Positions 1 to 7,275 of a DNA stretch of 60,784 nt are shown here, in pieces (the stretch's first letter is position 1; the number at the start of each line of letters is the position of its first letter). The notes beneath the pieces are model-generated. The model did no database searches, was not told the DNA's origin, and worked only from the letters and a program-made list of their open reading frames with translations. Source of the DNA: Bacteroidota bacterium. GTDB taxonomy: Bacteria > Bacteroidota > Bacteroidia > JABDFU01. Where the stretch lies: contig JACPDY010000015.1 in the NCBI GenBank assembly GCA_016183775.1, positions 1-60,784 of the forward strand. The letters are read 5' to 3'. Both the position numbers and the translations under genes were made by a program.

Positions 1-725
1 CCACTAATTTTTTAAGTATCACGTCAAGCTGCGCGGGCGTAACCTGTTGTTTCGCATCACTCAGCGCGACGGCCGGCGTGCAGTGCGTTTCGATCATGAG
101 CCCGTGCATATCCATATCCAATGCTTTCTGCGAAATGTAGGGTATCAGCTCCGTGTTTCCGCAAATATGACTTGGATCACAGATAAGAGGCAGGTCCGGA
201 CATAATGTCCTCAATTCAATTGCAAGCTCCCATTTGGGAGAATTACGGAACGATTGATTATCGTGAGAATGAAACCCGCGATGTATAGCTCCGAGTTTTG
301 TGATACCGGCCTGATTGATACGTTCCAGCGCTCCTATCCATAATTGCAGATCGGGATTGATAGGATTTTTCACAAACACCGGAATATCCACACCCTTCAA
401 CGCGTCGGCAACATCCATTTTTCAAACATTCTTCCACATGCTTTCCATTCGCCACCTCGGTTGCAGTCAACATGCCGGTTTCTTCTTTCACCGTTTTCAT
501 CCATTTCAGGCCAATACTGCCAATGCCTTCAAAAGCATTGGGACGGGTGCGGGGCTTCCATATGCCTGCCCGGAAAATTATATTTTTGTCAATAGCCGCT
601 ATCGCTTTACCTGTTGTCAGCATTTGAGTTTCAGACTCGGCGCTGCATGGGCCTGCGATAATAATAGGGCGTTTTGCACCTTTAAGCCATCCGGATACCG
701 GGGTGATGTTTAATGTAGGTTTCAT
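1..725 (-). pseudogene. aroG: DAHP synthase (probably fused to chorismate mutase), deleted/frameshifted and cut by the window edge
   Basis: The enzyme family condenses PEP and erythrose 4-phosphate in the first step of the shikimate pathway. The N-terminal part (725 down to about 422) has the family opening, including IIAGPCSAE and FRAGIWKPRTRPNAFEG, and runs to HVEECLKNG. The remainder is in another frame (about 420 down to 1): VADALKGVDIPVFVKNP, then GAIHRGFHSHD, DPSHICGN and HGLMIETHCTP. Family members have about 20 residues between these parts, including the IGAR motif that contacts PEP phosphate. Here they are missing and the frame shifts. The downstream chorismate mutase domain expected in Bacteroidota would lie outside the window. 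The gene follows pheA on the same strand, 190 bp away. Either the gene is dead or the assembly is wrong at about 415-425. Identity is certain; status is not. Confidence 0.85.
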
Positions 726-796
726 ATTTATTTGTTTTTAATATTTAGATACTAAGGTTATTTCGAATAAGTATTTTGGTGGGCTTTGGTGTTTTG

Positions 797-834
797 GTGC
801 TTTAGTGGCAATTGGATTTTAGCCACTAAAGCAC
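797..834. repeat. 13-bp perfect inverted repeat between pheA and aroG
   Basis: The arms GTGCTTTAGTGGC (797-809) and its complement (822-834) are separated by 12 nt. No T-run follows on the minus strand, so it is not a standard intrinsic terminator. Similar words (GCCAC-AAA-CAC followed by AACCCGC, and TTTAGTGGCA) recur at 20177-20257, suggesting a degenerate intergenic repeat family. It could also shape the pheA-aroG transcript. Confidence 0.6.
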
Positions 835-915
835 AAAAGCTCCAAACCCGCATGCAAACACCATGTTTTCATCCAAAATATTTTTAAAAAATTTCATATA
901 ATAAGTCCCTGCCTT

Positions 916-1755
916 TTAGTTATTATAACTTGGTATGCTTGCTTTCATATATTCTCCCAATACAGATAGCCCGATCGTTGAACTTTTTATTTGTTTCAAC
1001 GATTGCTGAAGGTTCTCATATTTTACCCACTCAAGATCCGCATGAAAAGAATATTGAGAAGACTCCTCATAAACGGGCACACTCTGTATTTTCGAAAGGT
1101 TCACTCCATTTTGCTGGAAGACATTCAACACTCCCGCCAAAGAGCCAACTTCATGTTTAAGCCGGAAACAGATGGATGCTTTATCAGGGTTCGCAGGCCC
1201 CGAATCACCCTTTGAAAGGATCATGAAACGTGTAAAATTCCGCTTGATGCTTTCAATGTTGGAAAACAACTTCGGCACATTATACATTTCTGAAGCAAAT
1301 TCATTCGCAATGGCTGCGGTATTCCGCAAATTTTTATCACGAATATTTTTCACACAGGAGGCAGTATCCCGCTCCTCAATAATCTTTATATGCGGGAATT
1401 TCTGGAGGAATGTATTGCACTGTGCCAATGCCATTGGGTGTGAATGGATGAATTTCACATCCTCTATCTTAACACCTTCAAGCGCTAATAGATGCAGTTC
1501 GATTTTCAGATATTGTTCACCAATTATGCGGAGCTTATACTCATCAACCAGGTTGTAATTCGACAAAATGCTGCCCGCCACCGAATTCTCTATGGCCAAT
1601 ACCGCATAATCGACGTGATTATTGACGAGTTTTTCGCAACATTCACGAAAGGTATAACACTCGATTGAATCTACCTGCTCACCGTAAAATTTTTGCGCGG
1701 CTATGTCGTGATAAGATGCCGCTGCTCCGAAAATTGCCACTTTAAAATTGCGCAT
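916..1755 (-). CDS. pheA: prephenate dehydratase with ACT domain
   Basis: The 279-aa product converts prephenate to phenylpyruvate, the committed step to phenylalanine, in the cytoplasm. The catalytic PDT domain covers about residues 4-180 and includes AIENSVAGSI (55-64) and the TRF motif at 175-177. A C-terminal ACT domain (about 193-270, GSLAGVLNVF) is the usual phenylalanine-binding regulatory module. The classical ESRP signature reads QSVP here. There is no fused chorismate mutase. The ATG at 1755 lies 13 nt after the T-run of an attenuator, behind a Phe/Tyr leader peptide, so transcription is probably controlled by charged tRNA-Phe (and possibly tRNA-Tyr). The broken DAHP synthase gene follows on the same strand. 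Confidence 0.95.
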   Translation of the reverse strand: MRNFKVAIFGAAASYHDIAAQKFYGEQVDSIECYTFRECCEKLVNNHVDYAVLAIENSVAGSILSNYNLVDEYKLRIIGEQYLKIELHLLALEGVKIEDVKFIHSHPMALAQCNTFLQKFPHIKIIEERDTASCVKNIRDKNLRNTAAIANEFASEMYNVPKLFSNIESIKRNFTRFMILSKGDSGPANPDKASICFRLKHEVGSLAGVLNVFQQNGVNLSKIQSVPVYEESSQYSFHADLEWVKYENLQQSLKQIKSSTIGLSVLGEYMKASIPSYNN

Positions 1756-1768
1756 AATTATTATAGTT

Positions 1769-1797
1769 AAAAAAAAAGTCCCGATGTTATCGGGACT
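1769..1797 (-). terminator. attenuator terminator upstream of pheA
   Basis: On the minus strand a perfect 9-bp stem (AGTCCCGAT / ATCGGGACT, 1789-1797 and 1777-1785) with a 3-nt loop is followed directly by a run of T (1776-1769). No minus-strand gene lies upstream that it could end, because the neighbour at 2031 is on the plus strand. It sits between the leader peptide and pheA, as an attenuator should. Confidence 0.9.
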
Positions 1798-1854
1798 CTC
1801 TCAGATTTAGTTTTTATGTTCATTTACATAAGACTTCCTCTGCGATGTCCCAAC
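1777..1854 (-). promoter_or_regulatory. antiterminator pairing region of the pheA leader
   Basis: The leader-coding segment 1854-1847 (GUUGGGAC) is complementary, with two G-U pairs, to GUCCCGAU at 1796-1789, the 5' arm of the terminator. The two structures exclude each other, which gives the switch. The segment TTATGT-AAATGA-ACATAA around the leader stop codon is a further small inverted repeat. Confidence 0.7.
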
Positions 1855-1904
1855 AGGGCCGCAAAAAAATAAAAGAAGAAGTAATATGTTTTGTTCAGGT
1901 TCAT
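1824..1904 (-). CDS. pheL: Phe/Tyr-rich leader peptide of the pheA attenuator (26 aa)
   Basis: A 26-codon frame starts at ATG 1904 and stops at TAA 1824-1826. Its residues 7-14 are YYFFFYFF (five Phe and three Tyr), followed by AALLGHRRG. A ribosome stalled on these codons when aminoacyl-tRNA is scarce would leave the downstream RNA free. Codons 17-20 contain GUUGGGAC (1854-1847), which can pair over all 8 bases, two as G-U, with GUCCCGAU in the 5' arm of the terminator. That is a textbook antiterminator. The gene symbol is given by analogy with enteric pheL; there is no sequence homology claim. The leader begins about 10 nt after the predicted transcription start. Confidence 0.85.
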   Translation of the reverse strand: MNLNKTYYFFFYFFAALLGHRRGSLM

Positions 1905-1919
1905 TTTTCTAATACCGCA

Positions 1920-1952
1920 CAAATATAACACCTTTTATTTATGTAAAGCAAA
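1920..1952 (-). promoter_or_regulatory. Bacteroidota-type promoter of the pheA leader
   Basis: On the minus strand TTTG (1952-1949) and TATATTTG (1927-1920) match the -33 TTTG and -7 TAnnTTTG elements with a 21-bp spacer. Transcription would start near 1914, leaving about 10 nt before the leader ATG. Confidence 0.75.
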
Positions 1953-2030
1953 TTTATTACAGGGAAAACTATTCTGTATTACCTTTATGTTGCAGCCTGG
2001 TTATATTATTTAACCTCAAAATTATTGAAT

Positions 2031-2393
2031 ATGCCAAAAAAAACCGTTGTTATAGGCGCTTCTGATAATCCCGAACGCTATGCCTACAGGGCTACTATTC
2101 AGCTAAATAAGCATGGTCACCCGGTAATTCCAGTTGGTTTAAAGGAGGGAATGATCGGCACTATTTCCGTACTTAAAGGACAGCCTCTTATTAAAGATGT
2201 TGATACTGTTACCCTGTACGTTGGTCCGCAAAACCAGCCTTTTTGGTATGATTATATACTAAGCCTTAAACCCAAACGCATTATTTTTAACCCAGGCACT
2301 GAAAATCCGGCGTTCGAAAAAATGGCGGCCTCGAAGGGAATTGAAGTGCAGGAGGCTTGTACATTGGTTTTACTGTCGATCGGGAATTATTAA
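2031..2393 (+). CDS. CoA-binding domain protein (Rossmann fold, YccU-like)
   Basis: The product is a small 120-aa single-domain protein of the CoA-binding family. It opens with KTVVIGASDNPERYAYRA, the glycine-rich nucleotide loop typical of this fold, and carries FNPGTENP and a C-terminal QEACTLVLL, where the cysteine is usual in the family. The biochemical role of these small proteins is not settled. A TTG two codons upstream is possible, but ATG 2031 is the more likely start. It diverges from the pheA leader and converges with the aminotransferase gene, whose end is 12 bp away. Confidence 0.85.
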   Translation: MPKKTVVIGASDNPERYAYRATIQLNKHGHPVIPVGLKEGMIGTISVLKGQPLIKDVDTVTLYVGPQNQPFWYDYILSLKPKRIIFNPGTENPAFEKMAASKGIEVQEACTLVLLSIGNY

Positions 2394-2405
2394 AAACAGA
2401 ATGTT

Positions 2406-3593
2406 TTATTTTATTGTATCCATACAATCCAGAATTGTATGACAAGCCTTCTTTATCTCCTCCACCGAAATGATCAGCGGCGGCGCAATACGCATACTTT
2501 TCATATTGAATAAAAACCAATCAACGATCACTCCTTTTTGGATACATGCATCAATTATCCTTTTATTCAGTTCGAAACTTTCAAACTCGACTGCAATTAA
2601 CAAGCCCTTACTTCTCACTTCCCTGATCAACGGATGTTTAAGGTGATCAATGATCAAGTCGTGCTTTTTCTCCACATCATTCACCAATTTTTCTGTGACA
2701 ATTGTTTGTAAGGTTGCCAACCCGGCAGCACAGCATACAGGGTTACCGCCAAAAGTAGTAATATGCCCCAACTCGGGATCCGCTGCCAAACCCGACATTA
2801 TTTTTTGAGAAGAAACAAAAGCGCCAAGCGGCATACCACCACCCATTCCTTTGGCTAAACATAAAACATCCGGAATGACATTATAATGTTCGCAAGCGAA
2901 AAGTTTGCCTGTACGGCCATAACCGGTTTGTATCTCGTCAAAGATCAGCAACGCTCCTGTCTCAGTGCATCGTTCGCGGAGCTTTTGTAAAAATCCTTCC
3001 CGGGGTAATATCACCCCCGCTTCAGCTTGTACCGGTTCTATCACAACCGCGGCAGTTCGTTTTGTAATAAAATTTAAATCCTCAACATTATTAAATTCCA
3101 GGTGTCCCACATCCGGTAACAAAGGGCGGAATGGCTGCTTCAACCGTTCATCCCCCATCAAACTCAATGCTCCCTGCGTACTGCCATGATACGAATTTTT
3201 AAAAGATATCAGTTCAGTACGTCCTGTATAACGCTTTGCCAGCTTTAACGCTCCTTCAATAGCTTCGGCACCTGAGTTAACAAAATACACACTTTGAAGC
3301 GCAGAAGGTAATAGTGATGAAAGTAAAACCGCCAGCTGCACCTGCGGTGATTGAATGTATTCTCCATAAACCATTACGTGCATATATTTACCGGCCTGCT
3401 GTTTAACGGCCTGCACTACACTGGGATGACAATGACCAAGGTTGGAAACCGAAATACCCGAGATCATATCGAGGTATTGCTTGCCGGATGTATCATATAT
3501 ATAACATCCATCCGCTCTGTCAATTTCAAGAGCCAAGGGAAACGGGCTTGTTTGAGCAACGTGCTTAATAAAAAGTTCGCGTGGACTGATCAT
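2406..3593 (-). CDS. class III (ornithine/acetylornithine-type) PLP aminotransferase
   Basis: The 395-aa protein is of full family length. Visible motifs are NSGAEAIEGALKLAK (106-120), SYHGST (134-139), FDEIQTGYGRTG with the cofactor aspartate at 219, and LCLAKGMGGGMPLG with the Schiff-base lysine at 248. It transfers an amino group between an omega-amino substrate and 2-oxoglutarate. The exact substrate (acetylornithine, ornithine, succinyldiaminopimelate or another) cannot be read from motifs, and no arginine-pathway genes are nearby. It converges on the CoA-binding gene and is divergent from the PBP4 gene. Confidence 0.88.
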   Translation of the reverse strand: MISPRELFIKHVAQTSPFPLALEIDRADGCYIYDTSGKQYLDMISGISVSNLGHCHPSVVQAVKQQAGKYMHVMVYGEYIQSPQVQLAVLLSSLLPSALQSVYFVNSGAEAIEGALKLAKRYTGRTELISFKNSYHGSTQGALSLMGDERLKQPFRPLLPDVGHLEFNNVEDLNFITKRTAAVVIEPVQAEAGVILPREGFLQKLRERCTETGALLIFDEIQTGYGRTGKLFACEHYNVIPDVLCLAKGMGGGMPLGAFVSSQKIMSGLAADPELGHITTFGGNPVCCAAGLATLQTIVTEKLVNDVEKKHDLIIDHLKHPLIREVRSKGLLIAVEFESFELNKRIIDACIQKGVIVDWFLFNMKSMRIAPPLIISVEEIKKACHTILDCMDTIK

Positions 3594-3738
3594 CCCGTAA
3601 AGTTAATAAGCTGAATTTGTATATTCGTAGAAAAACCGGACTATTTCACTTGAACATATTTTATAAGATGCTAAAGGTCAAGTGGAACTCGTAATTTATG
3701 TAAATGAAGTTGGTGTAAATTATACATACTCGTTTCTG

Positions 3739-5223
3739 ATGAACAGAACACTAATTTTTTTTTTAGCATTCTCTCTTTCTTCGGCAACTTATGCCCAAGC
3801 GCTGGCAGAATCCAAAAGCTTTACTAAACTGAAAGCCGAAATTGAAACGTTGAAAAATGATGCCGATATGACTCACGCCTCCTGGGGCATTTGTGTGATG
3901 AAAGCTAAAACCGGTGAAATAATTACAGAACACAATAGCAATCTGAGTTTAATTCCCGCATCAACACAAAAAATTGTTACAACAGGCGCAGGACTTGGTT
4001 TGCTTGGCGCTGACTACACTTATCAGACTACGTTGGAATATGACGGCAATTTTGATTCTATAACCGGTATCATAAAAGGCAACCTGTACATAAAGGGCTC
4101 CGGTGACCCCACACTTGGATCGGAATATTTTAAAGACAAAAATGATACTACTCCGATTGTAAATAAATGGGCTACTGCTTTAAAAGCAAAAGGCATTAAA
4201 ATAATTGAAGGAGATGTGATCGCAGATGCCTCTGTATTTGATGAGGAAATGGTTCCATCTAACTGGATATGGGGTGATATGGGTAATTACTATGGGGCCG
4301 GGGCATCCGGACTCAGCTATATGGATAATATGTACAAGCTTTATTTCCGCTCCGGCAAAACCGGCGACTCCACACATATTACTAAAATCACCCCCGATGT
4401 TCCTAACCTAAAGATCACTAATTATGTGAAGGCAGGAGGCACCGATGACAATGCCTATATATACGGCGCACCCTACAATCACAACAGGTATGTAACTGGA
4501 ACAATACCCGCAAATAAAATTGATTTTGATGTAAAAGGTTCTTTACCTGACCCTCCCCTCCTGCTTGCCCATGACCTGACACAAGCCTTAGCCGGCAACG
4601 GCATTAAAGTAACAGGAACTTCAACAACTGTACGCCTGATGAAGCTCCTGAACCATTACACAGAAAAACCAGGAAAAAAAATTTATGTTCATACATCTCC
4701 TCCACTGAGTAAGATCGTTTACATCACTAATCTTATCAGCAACAATCTTTTTGCGGAGCACATTTTAAAAACGATCTCTTTTCAAAAGCGCGGATATGGA
4801 ACTGAAAGCGCCGGAATTGATGAAGTGATCAGATTCTGGTCAGCTAAAGGTGTTGATACAAAAGGACTCAACCTGTATGATGGCTGCGGGCTGGCAAGAG
4901 CCAATACAATTACGCCAAAACAACTTGCAGAGCTCTTTCATGTGATGGTATTTGATAACACCTACACTTCATTTTATAATTCACTGCCTGTAGCAGGTAG
5001 AACAGGTACCATGTCAGGCCTGTGCCGCGGCTCATGTGCCGAAAACAACCTGCATGCGAAAAGCGGTAGCATAAATAAAGTCCGATCATTCGCAGGCTAT
5101 GTAAATAACAAAAGTGGTGAGCAGCTCTGTTTCTCCGTAATTGCCAACAATTTTGATTGTTCCTCAAGCGAAATGAGAAGAAAACTGGAGCGCTTGATGG
5201 TGCTTATCGCGGAATTGGATTAA
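3739..5223 (+). CDS. dacB: D-alanyl-D-alanine carboxypeptidase/endopeptidase, PBP4 family
   Basis: The 494-aa periplasmic protein trims or cleaves peptidoglycan peptide cross-links. From ATG 3739 there is a clear signal peptide ending near ATYAQA (16-21). The serine-peptidase S13 motifs are STQK (75-78, nucleophile Ser), SNN in LISNNLFAEH and KSG (441-443). The long insert between the first two motifs is typical of PBP4. A GTG at 3682 would extend the frame by 19 residues ahead of the signal peptide and is unlikely. It lies 145 bp from the divergent aminotransferase gene and 48 bp before the TMTC-like gene. Confidence 0.92.
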   Translation: MNRTLIFFLAFSLSSATYAQALAESKSFTKLKAEIETLKNDADMTHASWGICVMKAKTGEIITEHNSNLSLIPASTQKIVTTGAGLGLLGADYTYQTTLEYDGNFDSITGIIKGNLYIKGSGDPTLGSEYFKDKNDTTPIVNKWATALKAKGIKIIEGDVIADASVFDEEMVPSNWIWGDMGNYYGAGASGLSYMDNMYKLYFRSGKTGDSTHITKITPDVPNLKITNYVKAGGTDDNAYIYGAPYNHNRYVTGTIPANKIDFDVKGSLPDPPLLLAHDLTQALAGNGIKVTGTSTTVRLMKLLNHYTEKPGKKIYVHTSPPLSKIVYITNLISNNLFAEHILKTISFQKRGYGTESAGIDEVIRFWSAKGVDTKGLNLYDGCGLARANTITPKQLAELFHVMVFDNTYTSFYNSLPVAGRTGTMSGLCRGSCAENNLHAKSGSINKVRSFAGYVNNKSGEQLCFSVIANNFDCSSSEMRRKLERLMVLIAELD

Positions 5224-5247
5224 AACGAATAATTTTCACCCGTTTTT

Positions 5248-5255
5248 TATCTTTG
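5248..5255 (+). promoter_or_regulatory. possible -7 promoter element for the TMTC-like gene
   Basis: TATCTTTG matches TAnnTTTG exactly and would start transcription about 10 nt before the ATG at 5272. No TTG lies at the right upstream distance, so this rests on the -7 element only. Confidence 0.4.
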
Positions 5256-5271
5256 TACTAAATTTTGCTGT

Positions 5272-7269
5272 ATGAGCAGTGGCAAAAAAAATAATCCGAA
5301 ACAAAAGCAAAATAATAAGAGCACCTCCGGTTCAACGAAAACGGAAGGTCTTTTTAAACGCCCCGCCTTTTGGCTTACAATTATCCTCATACTCACCTAT
5401 ATTTCATTTGCTCCTTCATTAAAAAACGGATTTACCAATTGGGATGACAATGTTTATGTCGCCGAAAATAATCTGATCACAAGCCTGTCGTCAGAAAACA
5501 TAAAAGAAATATTCAAAACAGAGAATCATGTATCATTCAATTATCACCCTATAACTATACTTTCCCTTGCAATCGATTACAATATTTCAGAGTATGCACC
5601 CCGAACATTTCATCTGACCAATATATTATTCCATTTATTAAATACCGCATTGGTATTTGTATTCATTTATTTACTTAGTGGTAATAAAATACAGGTTGCT
5701 GTAATTGTCGCTTTGTTTTTCGGTATACATCCCATGCATGTTGAATCCGTGACCTGGATCTCCGAAAGAAAAGATGTGTTATACACCTTCTTTTTCATGT
5801 CAGCCCTGATCATCTATTATAAATACATTCATGAGACCGGAAAAAATAAATTTCTTCTTTATATCCTGATCTTATTGTTGTTCATACTCGCAATATTATC
5901 AAAGGCAATGGCGGTGGTATTACCGGCGGTTTTATTGTTAGTTGATTATTATTCAGGACGCAAATTTGACAAATACACACTATTGGAAAAACTTCCTCTT
6001 TTTGTATTATCCGTCCTTTTTGGCCTGCTCACCACTCAGATCCAACAGGGCGCCATTGCTAAATTTGAAACATTTACAGTATTACAACGCTTCACCTTTG
6101 CCTCTTATGGATTCATCAATTATATTTCCAATCTGTTTGTTCCAATCAATCTCTCCTGCTTTTATCCCTATCCTACCTTAATAGGAGATCGCCTGCCCAT
6201 TATATTTTATATTTCACCATTTATTGTGCTGGCGTTATTTGTACTTGTTTTTTTCAGCACAAAATTCACCAAGGCGATCGTATTCGGCTTCCTGTTTTTT
6301 TGTGCAACGATCGCGCTGGTTTTGCAATTCATTTCTGTGGGCCAGGTAATTATGGCCGACAGGTATTCGTATGTACCCTATATAGGTTTACTTTTTCCTA
6401 TCGCACTCGGATATGACCGGCTGCAGCAAAACACGGATAAAAGATTTATGCTGTATAAACGAATAACGATGGTACTGCTGCCGGTTTGTGTTATAGCATG
6501 TATGTGGATGACCAATGAACGAACCAAAGTATGGATGAACGGAGATACGTTATGGACTGATGCATTAAGCAAATATCCCTGCGGCGAGACCTTCCTGAAC
6601 AGGGGAAGCTACCTTGTAAACAAAGCGGCATACGATAAAGGAATTAAAGCCGTAAGTGAAAACGAGTATGACAGAGCCCTGAATGACTTCAACATAGCCC
6701 TTCAAATGAATCCGGGCAGTGTAAAGGCATATACCAATCGTGCGAATATTTACGGGCTTAAAAATCAGTTCGACCTGGCACTCAGTGACTATTCAAAAGC
6801 ATTGCAGTTGGACTCAACGGATACAAAAACATTTTTTAACCGGGGTATTACATATAGTTTAATGAAACAATTCGACAAAGCAATAGCAGATTATACAAAA
6901 GTTTTGCAAAAGCAACCCGATCTGAATTCCGCAAAACAAAACAGGGCTTACGCGTACATTGAAAATGGCAATTACAGGAAAGGCATTCAGGATCTGAATG
7001 AACTGATCGCCCTAAAACCGGCTGTTGATTACTATTTTTACCGGGGCCTGGCATACAACAGAACCGGGGAGAATGAAAAGGCCCTTGCAGATTATGTGAC
7101 CTATATACAATCAAATCCGAATAATGCGAACGCGTATTTTAACCGTTCCGTAATTAATAAGGCAATGGGAAAATACCGGGATGCTCTTGCTGATGCTCTA
7201 AAAGCGGAAAGCATGGGATACAAAGTGGAAAGCAGCTACATGAACGAACTAAAGGCAAAGGTTAGCTGA
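5272..7269 (+). CDS. multispanning GT-C glycosyltransferase-like protein with C-terminal TPRs (TMTC/PMT-like)
   Basis: After a short basic N-terminus (about residues 1-30), the 665-aa protein has roughly ten hydrophobic segments up to about residue 420, then about five or six tetratricopeptide repeats (445-660, e.g. LNDFNIALQMNPGSVKAYTN). The first external loop contains NGFTNWDDNVYV, and a later one HPMHVESVTWISERKDVLY. Both resemble the PMT/TMTC family of dolichol- or polyprenyl-phosphate-sugar-dependent O-glycosyltransferases, where the acidic pair in the first loop is catalytic. It may therefore glycosylate exported proteins, but donor and acceptor are unknown. The TPRs could bind the acceptor. 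It converges with glnN, 6 bp from its end. Confidence 0.8.
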   Translation: MSSGKKNNPKQKQNNKSTSGSTKTEGLFKRPAFWLTIILILTYISFAPSLKNGFTNWDDNVYVAENNLITSLSSENIKEIFKTENHVSFNYHPITILSLAIDYNISEYAPRTFHLTNILFHLLNTALVFVFIYLLSGNKIQVAVIVALFFGIHPMHVESVTWISERKDVLYTFFFMSALIIYYKYIHETGKNKFLLYILILLLFILAILSKAMAVVLPAVLLLVDYYSGRKFDKYTLLEKLPLFVLSVLFGLLTTQIQQGAIAKFETFTVLQRFTFASYGFINYISNLFVPINLSCFYPYPTLIGDRLPIIFYISPFIVLALFVLVFFSTKFTKAIVFGFLFFCATIALVLQFISVGQVIMADRYSYVPYIGLLFPIALGYDRLQQNTDKRFMLYKRITMVLLPVCVIACMWMTNERTKVWMNGDTLWTDALSKYPCGETFLNRGSYLVNKAAYDKGIKAVSENEYDRALNDFNIALQMNPGSVKAYTNRANIYGLKNQFDLALSDYSKALQLDSTDTKTFFNRGITYSLMKQFDKAIADYTKVLQKQPDLNSAKQNRAYAYIENGNYRKGIQDLNELIALKPAVDYYFYRGLAYNRTGENEKALADYVTYIQSNPNNANAYFNRSVINKAMGKYRDALADALKAESMGYKVESSYMNELKAKVS

Positions 7270-7275
7270 ATTTCC

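Noticed and set aside
1769-1797. Hairpin read as an ordinary terminator of an upstream gene
   Set aside because: No minus-strand gene ends upstream of it; only the leader peptide lies between it and the promoter.
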